A DNA stretch of 64,000 nt, from positions 744,001 through 808,000 of the forward strand of contig LNDP01000024.1 in assembly GCA_001464665.1 (NCBI GenBank). Reading direction: 5' to 3'. Of the stretch, positions 9,535 through 18,090 are shown in pieces. The first letter of the stretch is position 1; every line of letters starts with the position of its first letter. The DNA comes from Acidobacteria bacterium Ga0074141. GTDB taxonomy: Bacteria > Acidobacteriota > Blastocatellia > Pyrinomonadales > Pyrinomonadaceae. The notes below the pieces were generated by a model that worked only from the letters and a program-made list of their open reading frames with translations, did not search any database and was not told the origin of the DNA. The position numbers and the translations under genes were made by a program.

Positions 9535-10197
9535 TTAAGAATGTTTGCTGTGTTTTATGAAGGCGGCTTCGGTCAGATAGACGTTCAGCTCGCAGATATC
9601 TTTCACGTAGTCGCCGATGCGTTCGAGGTGCTTTGCTACGAAGAGCAGATGTGCGGCACCGGTCGTTGACGAGGGGTTGTCGATCATCATCTCGAGCAAT
9701 TCGTTAAAGACCCGCTTGTAGCTTGAGTCGATCTCCTTGTCCCTTTTGATGACCTCACGCGAGAGCTGCGAATCCTCTGATGTAAATGCATCGAGCGCCG
9801 AGCGGAGCATCTCGGCCGCGGTCTTTGCCATTATCGGAAAATCGACGTAGTTCTTGATCTGCGGCTCGTTGTTGAGCACTATTGCCGCCTCGGCGATGCT
9901 GCTTGCGTGGTCTGCTATCCGCTCGAGGATCGGCGTGATCTTCGCGACTGATATCACGAACCGAAGGTCATGCGCCGCCGGCTGTTGCAGGGCAAGTATC
10001 TCGATGCTCATCTGGTCGATCTCAAGCTCCATCTGATCGATGACCTTGTCTTCATCGAGCACCCTCTTTGCCAGCTCTGTGTCGCGTTCTACCAACGCCT
10101 GCATCGCCCGGTTAACGGCCGCTTCGGTCGCACCGCCGAGCAGAAGGATCTTATCCCTCAGCAGGTCCAGTTGTTGGTCAATAATTCTATGTTCCAT
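9535..10197 (-). CDS. phoU: Phosphate-signalling protein PhoU
   Basis: 220 residues, all helical, with the two PhoU metal-binding helix repeats: the first contains LAKRVLDEDKVIDQMELEID and the second REVIKRDKEIDSSYKRVFNE, the usual E/D-rich signature. PhoU couples the PstSCAB transporter to a PhoR/PhoB-type two-component system and limits phosphate uptake. Its length is normal for the family (about 220-240). It is the last gene of the pst operon, 54 nt after pstB, with a hairpin in that gap. No phoR or phoB lies in this window. Confidence 0.96.
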   Translation of the reverse strand: MEHRIIDQQLDLLRDKILLLGGATEAAVNRAMQALVERDTELAKRVLDEDKVIDQMELEIDQMSIEILALQQPAAHDLRFVISVAKITPILERIADHASSIAEAAIVLNNEPQIKNYVDFPIMAKTAAEMLRSALDAFTSEDSQLSREVIKRDKEIDSSYKRVFNELLEMMIDNPSSTTGAAHLLFVAKHLERIGDYVKDICELNVYLTEAAFIKHSKHS

Positions 10198-10216
10198 CGC
10201 TACAAAGTTACCAAAA

Positions 10217-10257
10217 GGGTAAAACCCCTTATTATAAACCTATTTACGGGTTTACCC
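10217..10257 (-). other. Hairpin between pstB and phoU
   Basis: GGGTAAAACCC (10217-10227) pairs with GGGTTTACCC (10248-10257), giving a 10-bp stem with one bulged A and an AT-rich loop. It overlaps the pstB stop codon (10252-10254). It has no T-run and is more likely an RNA stability or processing element setting different levels of PstB and PhoU than a terminator. Confidence 0.55.
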
Positions 10258-11010
10258 AAAACGCCCGGTGATGTAGTCCTCTGTCAATTTCTCGTCCGGG
10301 TTGGTAAACATCTTCTGCGTCGGGTTGTACTCGATCAGCTTGCCGAGCATGAAGAAAGCCGTCCGGTCCGAGACACGTGCCGCCTGCTGCATGTTGTGTG
10401 TCACAATGACGATGGTGTAGTCCTTTTTTAGTTCCACCACGAGTTCTTCGATCTTCTGCGTCGCGATCGGGTCGAGCGCTGAGGCCGGCTCATCCATCAG
10501 GATGACGTCCGGCTGCACCGCAAGTGCCCGGGCGATACAGAGCCGCTGCTGCTGTCCGCCGGAGAGCCCGAATGCCGATGTCGTCAAGCGGTCCTTCACC
10601 TCATCCCAAAGTGCAGCATCACGGAGAGCCTTCTCGACCCGCCGGTTCATATCCTCACGGTCAGAGTGGATGCCGTTGATGCGAATGCCGTAAGCGACGT
10701 TCTCAAAGATCGACTTCGGGAACGGGTTCGACTTTTGAAAGACCATCCCGACCTTTCGCCGGAGAGCAACGACGTCAGTTCCCGGAGCATAGATATCCTT
10801 TCCGTCGATGATCACCTGGCCCGATACAGAGGCGATCGGGATCGTGTCGTTCATTCGGTTGAGCGTCCGCAGAAACGTCGATTTCCCGCAGCCTGAGGGC
10901 CCGATGAATGCGACGACCTCGTGCTCGGGTATCTCGAGAGAGATGTTGAAGAGCGCCTGCTCCTTCCCGTAAAAAAAATCCAGATCTTTTATGCTAATTT
11001 TGCTCTGCAT
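10252..11010 (-). CDS. pstB: Phosphate ABC transporter ATP-binding protein PstB
   Basis: 252 residues from the ATG at 11010. The frame extends upstream, but only this start gives the family's usual N-terminus ([15 protein letters not shown]), 14 nt after the pstA stop. Visible motifs are Walker A GPSGCGKS (37-44), Q-loop Q92, signature LSGGQQQR (149-156), Walker B VILMDE (169-174) and H-loop H205. The segment [16 protein letters not shown] is characteristic of PstB. It hydrolyses ATP on the cytoplasmic face to drive high-affinity phosphate import through PstA/PstC. All catalytic motifs are intact. Confidence 0.98.
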   Translation of the reverse strand: MQSKISIKDLDFFYGKEQALFNISLEIPEHEVVAFIGPSGCGKSTFLRTLNRMNDTIPIASVSGQVIIDGKDIYAPGTDVVALRRKVGMVFQKSNPFPKSIFENVAYGIRINGIHSDREDMNRRVEKALRDAALWDEVKDRLTTSAFGLSGGQQQRLCIARALAVQPDVILMDEPASALDPIATQKIEELVVELKKDYTIVIVTHNMQQAARVSDRTAFFMLGKLIEYNPTQKMFTNPDEKLTEDYITGRFG

Positions 11011-11024
11011 CCTGTTCCAACCTG

Positions 11025-11867
11025 CTAATGCTTCTTCCGCGTCAGATACCTCACAATGATATTGATAAAGAGAATAAACCCGACCAGAAGAAGGGTCGCC
11101 GCCCATGCCATCGCGTGTTCTACCTCGAACGGGCCGGTGGCAAAGTTATATATCTGCACCGTCAGCGAGGACATCGGCTGGTCGTAATAAAAATTATAAA
11201 AACGGCTGTTGAGTGCCGTGAAAAGCAGCGGAGCCGTCTCGCCGGTTATGCGGGCGATGGCAAGCATCGCGCCTGTCGCAATGCCCGACATTGCCGCCGG
11301 CAGGACGATGTTCCACGAAACCCGCCACTGCGGTGCCCCGAGAGCAAGAGCTCCCTCCCGCATCGAGTTCGGCACAAGGTTGATCATCTCCTCGGTCGTC
11401 CGGGCAACGATGGGGATCATTATGATCGCGAGTGCAAGCCCGCCCGCAAGTCCAGATTGCCGCCCCATGGGCATAACGACCACCGTATAGATGAAAATGC
11501 CGATGATGATCGAGGGCACGCCGATCAGCGTATCGGCGATGAACCGGATGGTGTTGCCGTACCAGTTCTTGCCGAACTCTGCCAGATAAACACCCGCCGC
11601 GATCCCGACCGGAAGCCCGATGATCGCCGCGAGCAGTGTCATCATCGCCGAACCGACGATCGCGTTGCCGATGCCGCCGCCTTCACCGACCGGCTTTGGA
11701 GTATCGGTCAAAAATTCCCAGCTTATCGACGAAATGCCCTGATAGGCGATGAACCCGAGGATGATCAGCAGCACCGTTGTCGCAAATACGGCACAGATGG
11801 CAGTAAGCGACGTCATCACCAAATTGGTGATCCGCCGTTTGCTATGTACTGTTGCTGCCTCAGTCAT
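11025..11867 (-). CDS. pstA: Phosphate ABC transporter permease PstA
   Basis: 280 residues with six predicted membrane helices. The binding-protein-dependent transport (EAA-like) loop is visible as [22 protein letters not shown], which contacts PstB. The segment [17 protein letters not shown] is typical of PstA. It forms the inner-membrane phosphate channel together with PstC, whose stop codon is 15 nt upstream. Normal length for the family. Confidence 0.97.
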   Translation of the reverse strand: MTEAATVHSKRRITNLVMTSLTAICAVFATTVLLIILGFIAYQGISSISWEFLTDTPKPVGEGGGIGNAIVGSAMMTLLAAIIGLPVGIAAGVYLAEFGKNWYGNTIRFIADTLIGVPSIIIGIFIYTVVVMPMGRQSGLAGGLALAIIMIPIVARTTEEMINLVPNSMREGALALGAPQWRVSWNIVLPAAMSGIATGAMLAIARITGETAPLLFTALNSRFYNFYYDQPMSSLTVQIYNFATGPFEVEHAMAWAATLLLVGFILFINIIVRYLTRKKH

Positions 11868-11882
11868 CAGAGTTCCAAGATC

Positions 11883-12812
11883 CTAAGTATGCTTCGAAGC
11901 GTTTGCCCGCCCGGCAACGCTCATTATCAGAAGCTTCGCCAGACCGTTTATCACGACCGTTACCAGAAAGAGCACGAGTGCCATCTCGATCAACGCGCTC
12001 AAGTAGATCTCGTCGGTCGCATCGGCAAAGTTGGCCGCAAGCACCGAAGCAATGGTGTAGGCCGGCTCAAAGAGCGAAGCCGAGATCTGCGGCGAATTGC
12101 CGATCACCATCGTCACCGCCATCGTCTCGCCGACCGCACGCCCGAGACCGAGCACGACCGCACCGGCGATGCCGGAAGCCGCATTGCCGAGCACGATCAT
12201 CGTCGTTTCCCATTTGGTCGCCCCAAGCGCAAGAGCCGCTTCCCGCTGCGTGTTTGGCACGGCCTCAAGCACATCGCGGACGACCGCGGTGACGATCGGC
12301 GTTATCATAATCGCCAGGATGATGCCGCCCGTCAGCATCCCAATTCCGGTCAGCCGGCCCTGAAAGATCGGCAAAAAGCCGAGATTGTCCTGCAGCACCG
12401 GCCCGAGATATTCGCGAATGAAAGGAGCCAGGACAAAAATGCCCCATAGCCCGTAAACGACCGATGGGATCGCCGCCAGAAGCTCGATCATGAAAGCGAT
12501 CGGCCTTGCGATCTTCTTCGGCGCCTGCTCGACCAGAAACACCGCGATCCCGAGCGAGATCGGCACCGCTATCAGCAGAGCGAGCAGCGACGAAACAACC
12601 GTGCCGTAAATGAAAGGCAAAGCGCCGAAAAGCTCCTGCGAGGGGTTCCATTCGCGCGCCCATAGAAAGCCGATGCCGAAACGCTGAAGCGTCGGCATCG
12701 AGCTCTGCACCATCATGTAAAATATTGCCGCGACAATGAGCAAAATGCTCGATGCCGCAACAAACAGAATGGTGCGATAGACCTTATCTCCGAGGGTGCT
12801 GGACTGTGCCAC
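11883..12812 (-). CDS. pstC: Phosphate ABC transporter permease PstC
   Basis: 309 residues with six to seven hydrophobic helices. The cytoplasmic coupling motif is REAALALGATKWETTMIVL, and the PstC-type segment GRAVGETMAVTMVIGN follows. It is the partner permease of PstA in high-affinity phosphate import. It lies 23 nt downstream of pstS and 15 nt upstream of pstA, inside the pstSCAB-phoU operon. Nothing unusual was noticed. Confidence 0.97.
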   Translation of the reverse strand: MAQSSTLGDKVYRTILFVAASSILLIVAAIFYMMVQSSMPTLQRFGIGFLWAREWNPSQELFGALPFIYGTVVSSLLALLIAVPISLGIAVFLVEQAPKKIARPIAFMIELLAAIPSVVYGLWGIFVLAPFIREYLGPVLQDNLGFLPIFQGRLTGIGMLTGGIILAIMITPIVTAVVRDVLEAVPNTQREAALALGATKWETTMIVLGNAASGIAGAVVLGLGRAVGETMAVTMVIGNSPQISASLFEPAYTIASVLAANFADATDEIYLSALIEMALVLFLVTVVINGLAKLLIMSVAGRANASKHT

Positions 12813-12835
12813 GTTCGGTTAAAAGTAAATGTGAA

Positions 12836-13942
12836 CTATTGTCGGAGCGGTTTGCCCCCGCTGGTGATCGACATCAGCTTTGCATCGACCTTCGTCACCA
12901 GCGACTCCGGAAGCGGAGCATAATGCAGGTCAACGACGTATTGCTCGCCATCGTTTATCGCCCACCAGAGAAAATCGACGAGTGCCTTACCCTTTACCGG
13001 GTCGGGCTGATCCTTATAAACGAGCATAAAGACCGTGCCCGAGATCGGATAGGCATCGGCACCGTCAGCATTTGTTATCTCAAAGCGAAGGTCGTCAGCC
13101 ATCGTGTCCGCGAACGCGGCCGCGGCCTTGGAAACGGTCGAGCTGTCTGCGGTAACAAAATTGCCGGCCTTATTTTTGATCTGTGCCGCAGGCAGGTTGT
13201 TTGCTTTCGCAAATGTCAGCTCGACGTAGCCGATGGTGTTTGGAGTGTTCTTGACCTGGCCCATCACGCCTTCATTGCCTTTGCCGCCGATCCCTATTCC
13301 AGGCGGAAGCTGCGGGTTCTTCGTCCGGCCGACCTTTTCCTTCCATTCGGGAACGGTCTTCGAGAGATAGTCTGTAAAGATATCCGAAGTGCCGCTGCCA
13401 TCGGCCCGAAAGACCGGTGTGATGTCGTTATCGGGAAGGTTTAGATTCGGGTTTTCGGCTTTTAGCTTCGGGTCGTTCCACTTGCGGATCTTGCCAAGAA
13501 AGATGTCCGAGATAAGCTCGGGAGTCAGCTTGAGCGGCTCCTTCACATCCGGAAGGTTATAGGTCAGCACAACCGCGCCAAGCACGACCGGGAGGTGGAC
13601 GATCTCGCCGCCGGTCGTTTGCTTCATCTCGTCGTCGGTCATCGCCGCGTCGCTGCCGCCGAAATCTACTGTTCGGTTTTGAATGCCTTTGATTCCCGCT
13701 CCCGAACCGGTCCCGCTATAGTCGATCTGGATGTTCGGGTTGAGCTTTCCAAATTCGCTGCCCCATTTATCCATCATCGGCTTGACGAATGTCGAGCCAG
13801 TTCCCGAGATCTTTATCGTACCTGAGGAACTTGTGTTGCCGCCTCCGCCCATCTGTTGACCACTGCAGGCAAGCGAAACTGCCGCAAAAAGGGCGAGGGC
13901 AATAAATGCGATCTGATTAAAAAATTTGCGATTTATATTCAT
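12836..13942 (-). CDS. pstS: Phosphate-binding protein PstS (probable lipoprotein)
   Basis: 368 residues. The N-terminus has a hydrophobic signal ending SLAC at residues 23-26, a lipobox-like site, followed by a Gly/Ser-rich linker. Phosphate-binding signatures are visible: ISGTGSTFVKPMMDKW, YSGTGSGAGIKGI, FGGSDAAM and FRADGSGTSDIF. It captures phosphate outside the inner membrane for PstCAB. It is the first gene of the operon and is preceded by the Pho-box-like repeats at 14085-14117. Two internal segments (GKGNEGVMGQVKNTPNTIGY) are standard for the family. Confidence 0.97.
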   Translation of the reverse strand: MNINRKFFNQIAFIALALFAAVSLACSGQQMGGGGNTSSSGTIKISGTGSTFVKPMMDKWGSEFGKLNPNIQIDYSGTGSGAGIKGIQNRTVDFGGSDAAMTDDEMKQTTGGEIVHLPVVLGAVVLTYNLPDVKEPLKLTPELISDIFLGKIRKWNDPKLKAENPNLNLPDNDITPVFRADGSGTSDIFTDYLSKTVPEWKEKVGRTKNPQLPPGIGIGGKGNEGVMGQVKNTPNTIGYVELTFAKANNLPAAQIKNKAGNFVTADSSTVSKAAAAFADTMADDLRFEITNADGADAYPISGTVFMLVYKDQPDPVKGKALVDFLWWAINDGEQYVVDLHYAPLPESLVTKVDAKLMSITSGGKPLRQ

Positions 13943-14084
13943 CTTTTCCGTTTCCGGGCCGAAGCCTTTTCCACTTATATTTGGTAGAGCACTCGGGCCG
14001 GTGAACCTTTAAATTATAATCGAAAGACCATTTTATACAGGTTACATTACACTTAACTTGTGCGATAATCTTGTCAAACGGCAA

Positions 14085-14117
14085 AAAACTTAACATTGCG
14101 TTAACACCGAAGTAACA
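14085..14117 (-). promoter_or_regulatory. Pho-box-like operator upstream of pstS
   Basis: On the minus strand, three direct repeats start with TGTTAC, TGTTAA and TGTTAA. Their plus-strand hexamers GTAACA, TTAACA and TTAACA begin at 14112, 14101 and 14090, so the period is exactly 11 bp. An 11-bp period of TGT-type half-sites is the arrangement bound by PhoB/PhoP-class response regulators. A TTGACA-like hexamer (plus 14072-14077) lies just downstream without a clear -10 at standard spacing, which is common for activator-dependent promoters. The binding protein is inferred. Confidence 0.75.
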
Positions 14118-14202
14118 TGTGAGCAATATCCTGAGAACTTACCCTAAAACGCAGTCTCTCCTGAGTCGAACGCCTTGCGGCGTAACCGAGTGCGGAAGGT
14201 AA

Positions 14203-14406
14203 ATGATCATGGACCTAATAGATGAACTAGGGAGCGACCTCGCGGTTGCGATTCTGATCGAGAAACGCCACTCACAGAAGATCGAAAGCCGTCAGGCGAT
14301 CGACCTCATAATGCGAATTCAGGGCCTTCTTGCCGAAACGAACTCAAATAGAATGGCGAGCGGTCATCAACGTTCGGATTCTGCCGCATCGCAACGCTCA
14401 CACTAA
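14203..14406 (+). CDS. Small hypothetical protein (about 65-67 aa)
   Basis: An open frame of 67 codons starting ATG-ATC-ATG, with GGAAGG at 14194-14199. The second ATG at 14209 has the better spacing of 9 nt. The product has a helical N-terminal half (MDLIDELGSDLAVAILIEKR, then QAIDLIMRIQGLLAE) and a Ser/Arg/His-rich tail. No family is recognised. It lies between the divergent pst operon and an M48 protease and has no partner. The composition is protein-like, but the gene is short and unproven. Confidence 0.5.
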   Translation: MIMDLIDELGSDLAVAILIEKRHSQKIESRQAIDLIMRIQGLLAETNSNRMASGHQRSDSAASQRSH

Positions 14407-14579
14407 CTCCGCCCGTAAGCCGTTGTTTACTTGCACTTTACTGTGCCGTCTCTCTTTCTAAAACTCCGCAACCACCGATTGCAGCGAACTTCAACTGCGG
14501 CGCCTTCATCGTAGTGCCTGCATTGCCAGCCCCCGGCAAATGGAATATTATCCTCACTACATTTCGAGGAGGGAAAATC

Positions 14580-16001
14580 ATGAAAAAAGGTCATTTTGCG
14601 AAAACTTTTGCGGTATTTGTTCTGATGTGGTCGCTGGTCGTATTGCCCCCGGCAATGATCGCGCAGACGGCGGTGAAGATGCCGAAGAATAAGTACAAGG
14701 TCCAGGACGACGTTAAGCTCGGCCAACAGGCCTCGACTCAGGTCGAACAGCAGTTTCCGATATTGAACGACGCTCTGACGACTCAATACGTCCAAAGGGT
14801 CGGCGCCCGTCTTGTTGCAGCGATACCGCAGCAGTTTCGCCAGACGGCATTCGACTATGAATTTCAGGTCGTAAACGCCAGCGACATCAATGCTTTCGCC
14901 CTTCCGGGCGGGCCGATGTACGTAAATCGCGGAATGATCGAGGCCGCTCGAAACGAGGGCGAAATGGCCGGCGTTATGGCTCACGAGATAAGCCACGTCG
15001 CGCTTCGCCACGCGACGGCACAGCAGACAAAGCTGAACAATCCGTGGAACCAGATCCTCGGCATCGGTGCCATCCTCGGCGGAGCGATCCTCGCCGGTGA
15101 GGCCGGAGCACAGGCCGGGCAGATCTTTGCCGCGGGTTACTTTCTCCGCTACAGCCGTGAATACGAGACGCAGGCAGATATCCTGGGCTCACAGATAATG
15201 GCCAATGCCGGCTACGATCCGCGCGACCTGGCGGGCATGTTCCAAACTATTTCCGGCGAGGGCGGCGGCGGCCGAGCACCGGAATGGCTCAGCAGCCACC
15301 CTGATCCGGGCAATCGGCAGCAAAAGATACTTGCAGAGGCCCAGCGGCTTGATGTCTCGCCCAACCCGATCAAGGAGACGCCCGAGTTTCGGCGCGTCCA
15401 GAGCCGACTGCGGTCAATGCCCCCGGCAAAGTCGCTCGCAGAGCTTCAGCAGGAAGCCGAGCGTGGCCAGAATACGGGCTCAGGCGGAGCAATGTCCGGT
15501 GGACGATACTCGCAGAACGTCCCGCTGCCTTCGACCCGCTATCGTGCATATGAGGTCGGAAACTGGCTGCGGATGAACGTTCCGCAAAACTGGCGTGAAT
15601 TCAGCGGCCAACGCGACGCGACGTTTGCCCCTGAAGGTGCATACGGCGACAACGGCTTTACGCACGGAATGATGATCGGTGTCCACCGCGGACAGAGCGG
15701 GCAGTTTAACCGCGATATAGATGAATTTGTGAAAGGCCTATTGCAGGCGAATAGCTACTTGCGGCAGCAGACAAACTATCAGCAGACCCAGTTTGCCGGC
15801 CGTCAGGGCCTCGCCATTCAGCTTGCGGGCCGTTCGCCGATCTACGGCGGAAACGAGATAGTAACGATCTATGCGGCCCCGCTTCGCAATGGTGAGACAT
15901 TCTACGTGATCGCCGTCTCGCCCCAACAGCAGGCCGGGAACTACGATCGGACCTTCCGGACGATTCTAAACTCCGTTAGGCTCAACGACGCCTCGCTCTA
16001 A
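14580..16001 (+). CDS. Exported M48-family zinc metalloprotease (BepA/YfgC-like)
   Basis: 473 residues from the ATG at 14580, which has a GAGGAGGG ribosome binding site; the frame upstream lacks support. Residues 1-28 are a signal peptide. The catalytic motif HEISH is at 135-139, and the third-ligand region YSREYETQADILG follows, as in M48 peptidases. Residues 290-330 are Gln/Glu-rich, and the C-terminal 150 residues form a separate domain (MNVPQNWREF to TFRTILNSV) of unknown role, resembling lipoprotein-type appendages. M48 exopeptidases of this type act in periplasmic quality control of outer-membrane proteins. The gene stands alone and ends at a strong terminator. Confidence 0.9.
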   Translation: MKKGHFAKTFAVFVLMWSLVVLPPAMIAQTAVKMPKNKYKVQDDVKLGQQASTQVEQQFPILNDALTTQYVQRVGARLVAAIPQQFRQTAFDYEFQVVNASDINAFALPGGPMYVNRGMIEAARNEGEMAGVMAHEISHVALRHATAQQTKLNNPWNQILGIGAILGGAILAGEAGAQAGQIFAAGYFLRYSREYETQADILGSQIMANAGYDPRDLAGMFQTISGEGGGGRAPEWLSSHPDPGNRQQKILAEAQRLDVSPNPIKETPEFRRVQSRLRSMPPAKSLAELQQEAERGQNTGSGGAMSGGRYSQNVPLPSTRYRAYEVGNWLRMNVPQNWREFSGQRDATFAPEGAYGDNGFTHGMMIGVHRGQSGQFNRDIDEFVKGLLQANSYLRQQTNYQQTQFAGRQGLAIQLAGRSPIYGGNEIVTIYAAPLRNGETFYVIAVSPQQQAGNYDRTFRTILNSVRLNDASL

Positions 16002-16019
16002 TTAGCGTTCAACGAAAAC

Positions 16020-16060
16020 GATCCCGGATGCGTCACCAGAGCATCCGGGATCTTCATTTT
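16020..16060 (+). terminator. Intrinsic terminator after the M48 gene
   Basis: A perfect 12-bp stem (GATCCCGGATGC / GCATCCGGGATC) with a 9-nt loop is followed by TTCATTTT. It starts 19 nt after the stop codon. Confidence 0.88.
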
Positions 16061-16065
16061 CAGAT

Positions 16066-16100
16066 CTCACCGCTCACCGCTAACTGCTTACTGCTCACTG
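16066..16100. repeat. Tandem heptamer array, unit CTNACYG
   Basis: Five consecutive 7-bp units: CTCACCG twice, CTAACTG, CTTACTG and CTCACTG. They resemble the short tandemly repeated repetitive (STRR) heptamers known from filamentous cyanobacteria. The array at 19076-19124 is the reverse complement of the same family. Confidence 0.85.
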
Positions 16101-16168
16101 CACTTCAATTATCTTTACCGCAGAGCCCGCCGATATCATCGCATTGCCCCCCAGAGCTTCGTCATTTT

Positions 16169-16230
16169 CCACTGTCCACTGTCCACTAACCACTACTCGT
16201 CACTCGTCACTCCTCACTCGTCCCTCATCA
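16169..16230. repeat. Second heptamer array, running into the MFS gene
   Basis: CCACTGT twice and CCACTAA, then after a 6-bp unit CTCGTCA twice, CTCCTCA, CTCGTCC and CTCATCA. The last units lie inside the 3' end of the MFS transporter gene: its stop codon (16200-16202) and last ten or so codons are made of repeat units. Confidence 0.8.
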
Positions 16231-17447
16231 CTTCCCCTCGTTCCCATCAGCAGCAGCACCGCAATCAGCGAGATCACGGCACTCGTTATGAACGCAGTTT
16301 CCGCATTGAACTGGTACCAGAGAAATCCGAACAGCACTGATGCGGGCAGGACCGCAATGCCGAAGGCGAGGTTGAAAAGCCCGTAAGCCGTTCCACGCTT
16401 TTCGGGTTCGACCATATCGGCAACGAGCGCCTTCTCCGCCCCTTCGGTAAGGCCGAAATAGGAACCGTAGATGATGAACAAGACCCACGCCTGCCATGGC
16501 GAATCAATGAAGGCGAACCCGAGATATACAAGAGCATAGATCACCCAGCCGCCGGCGATCAGGGTCCGCCGCCCGAATCGGTCAGACAGGTCGCCGCCGA
16601 GTAGCGAAAAGACGACCTTGCTGAAGTGAAGCGCCATCCACAGAACCGGCAACATTACCGGCGAGATGCCGGCCTGCTCCGCTCGCAGCAGCAAGAACGC
16701 ATCGGTCGAATTCGAGAGCGTGAAGAGTGCGACGATCAGGAGATAGCGCTTGAAGCGTCCATCAAAACCCGCAAGCGAGACCGTGAACCTGATCGGCTCG
16801 GCGGGCTCGGCTCGGGCTTTGTCCTCGCGGACAAAAAATACGATGACGAAAAGCCCAAGTACGACCGGGATAGAGGCGAAGAGAAATACTTGCTGATATT
16901 CGCGGATGGAAGGCTCGGCCGCGTCGAGCGCGAAGTAGCTCAAAAGCAGAACCGCGATCACCGGGCCGATCACGGCGCCCAGATGGTCCGCTGCACGGTT
17001 AAAGCCGAAGGCAAGCCCGCGTCTTTCGGGTTCAACATCCGCCGCAAGTAGAGCGTCGCGAGGAGCGCCGCGGATGCCCTTGCCGATGCGGTCCGCTGCC
17101 CGGACGACCAACACCTGCGGCCAAACGGTCACAAAGGCAAGCAACGGCCGGGTCACCGCCGCGAGCGAATAGCCGAGAAAGACCGGCAGCTTTCGCTTAT
17201 TGAATTTGTCCGAAAGATAGCCGGAGAAAAGCTTGAGAATACTAGCCGCCGATTCCGCCACGCCTTCGATCAGCCCGATCGCAAACGGCGACGCCCCAAG
17301 TGCAAGAAAAAGAAATGCGGGCAGCAGCGGGTAGATTATCTCGCTCGAGGTGTCGTTGAGCAGGCTGACGAGGCTGAGGGCAAAAACGTTCTGCGGGAGC
17401 CCGCGATAACGGGCCGTCCAGTCGCGGATCTTTGAAAGCAGTGACAC
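16200..17447 (-). CDS. MFS transporter
   Basis: 415 residues with about 12 membrane helices and the MFS loop motif between helices 2 and 3 (GYLSDKFNKRKLPVF), repeated in the second half as GDLSDRFGRRTLIAG. The segment RAADRIGKGIRGAPRDALLA is typical of a group of MFS permeases with no assigned substrate. The start is GTG at 17447 with GAGG 8 nt upstream. The C-terminal tail GSDEGRVRSDE is encoded by a heptamer repeat array, so the original C-terminus was probably overwritten or extended by the repeats. It lies 32 nt behind a small membrane protein and yacG, likely one operon. Confidence 0.88.
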   Translation of the reverse strand: MSLLSKIRDWTARYRGLPQNVFALSLVSLLNDTSSEIIYPLLPAFLFLALGASPFAIGLIEGVAESAASILKLFSGYLSDKFNKRKLPVFLGYSLAAVTRPLLAFVTVWPQVLVVRAADRIGKGIRGAPRDALLAADVEPERRGLAFGFNRAADHLGAVIGPVIAVLLLSYFALDAAEPSIREYQQVFLFASIPVVLGLFVIVFFVREDKARAEPAEPIRFTVSLAGFDGRFKRYLLIVALFTLSNSTDAFLLLRAEQAGISPVMLPVLWMALHFSKVVFSLLGGDLSDRFGRRTLIAGGWVIYALVYLGFAFIDSPWQAWVLFIIYGSYFGLTEGAEKALVADMVEPEKRGTAYGLFNLAFGIAVLPASVLFGFLWYQFNAETAFITSAVISLIAVLLLMGTRGSDEGRVRSDE

Positions 17448-17479
17448 TCAATGCCTCGGGAGTTTGGGGTTTGTGTGAC

Positions 17480-17710
17480 TTATCGGCGGCGCGTCGGCGG
17501 TGCCTTTTCGGCCGCGTCGCTGCCGAGGGCGAAGTACCAAAGCGTTCCACCGCCGACCAGCGTCGCGATCAGCATTGCGCCAAGAAGCACGAGCCGGAGG
17601 GCGAGCCGGACGCTTTTTCTCAACACGCGAAACACAATATACGCCACCGCCGCACCGACAAGCAGGACAACGATCGCCAAAATGGCAAGAATGATCCCGG
17701 AAGTCTCCAT
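17480..17710 (-). CDS. Small two-helix membrane protein (76 aa)
   Basis: 76 residues with two hydrophobic segments (residues 5-27 and 38-60) separated by a basic linker (RVLRKSVRLALR) and a charged tail rich in Ala, Pro and Arg. The gene starts 4 nt after the yacG stop codon and ends 32 nt before the MFS gene, which argues for translation as part of that operon. No family is recognised. Confidence 0.7.
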   Translation of the reverse strand: METSGIILAILAIVVLLVGAAVAYIVFRVLRKSVRLALRLVLLGAMLIATLVGGGTLWYFALGSDAAEKAPPTRRR

Positions 17711-17714
17711 TACT

Positions 17715-17921
17715 TCATCGCTCCTTTTCTGCCATGGTCCGCTCGATGTGCTGCAGGTCTTCCTCGGTCAGCGATGAGCTCTCGGCCGGCAGCGCAAATT
17801 CTTCATCGATCCATGCGCCAAAGTCCAAAAGGCGGCATCGCTCTGAACAGAATGGCCGAAACTCGTTGCCCTCGTAGGGTGCCATTCGCCCGCAGGTCGG
17901 GCATTTGATTTCCTTTAACAT
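17715..17921 (-). CDS. yacG: DNA gyrase inhibitor YacG (zinc-finger protein)
   Basis: 68 residues from the ATG at 17921; a GTG lies one codon upstream. The zinc finger is KCPTCGRMAPYEG followed by FRPFCSERCRLLDFGAWIDE, which is the YacG signature (C-x2-C and C-x3-C). YacG binds GyrB and blocks DNA binding by gyrase. It is the first gene of a likely three-gene operon with a small membrane protein and an MFS permease. That context is not the coaE/pilD neighbourhood seen in Proteobacteria. Confidence 0.92.
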   Translation of the reverse strand: MLKEIKCPTCGRMAPYEGNEFRPFCSERCRLLDFGAWIDEEFALPAESSSLTEEDLQHIERTMAEKER

Positions 17922-18090
17922 CACTCAATAAAAGCCAAGAATACCACATCGCAACGGCCGCGGTCAGCTTTACTGAGCCGCCGATTTTTGTTGAACCGAA
18001 CGAGAATTGATGCAATCATTAGGGTGTTGACAGAACATCCGGAGCATCAGTTTCGTTAATATCTTCATCACACAAGCTCGCGGAGGAATT

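Noticed and set aside
11028-12449. A 473-codon plus-strand frame across pstA and pstC
   Set aside because: Antisense to conserved permeases; His/Arg-rich translation without a hydrophobic core.
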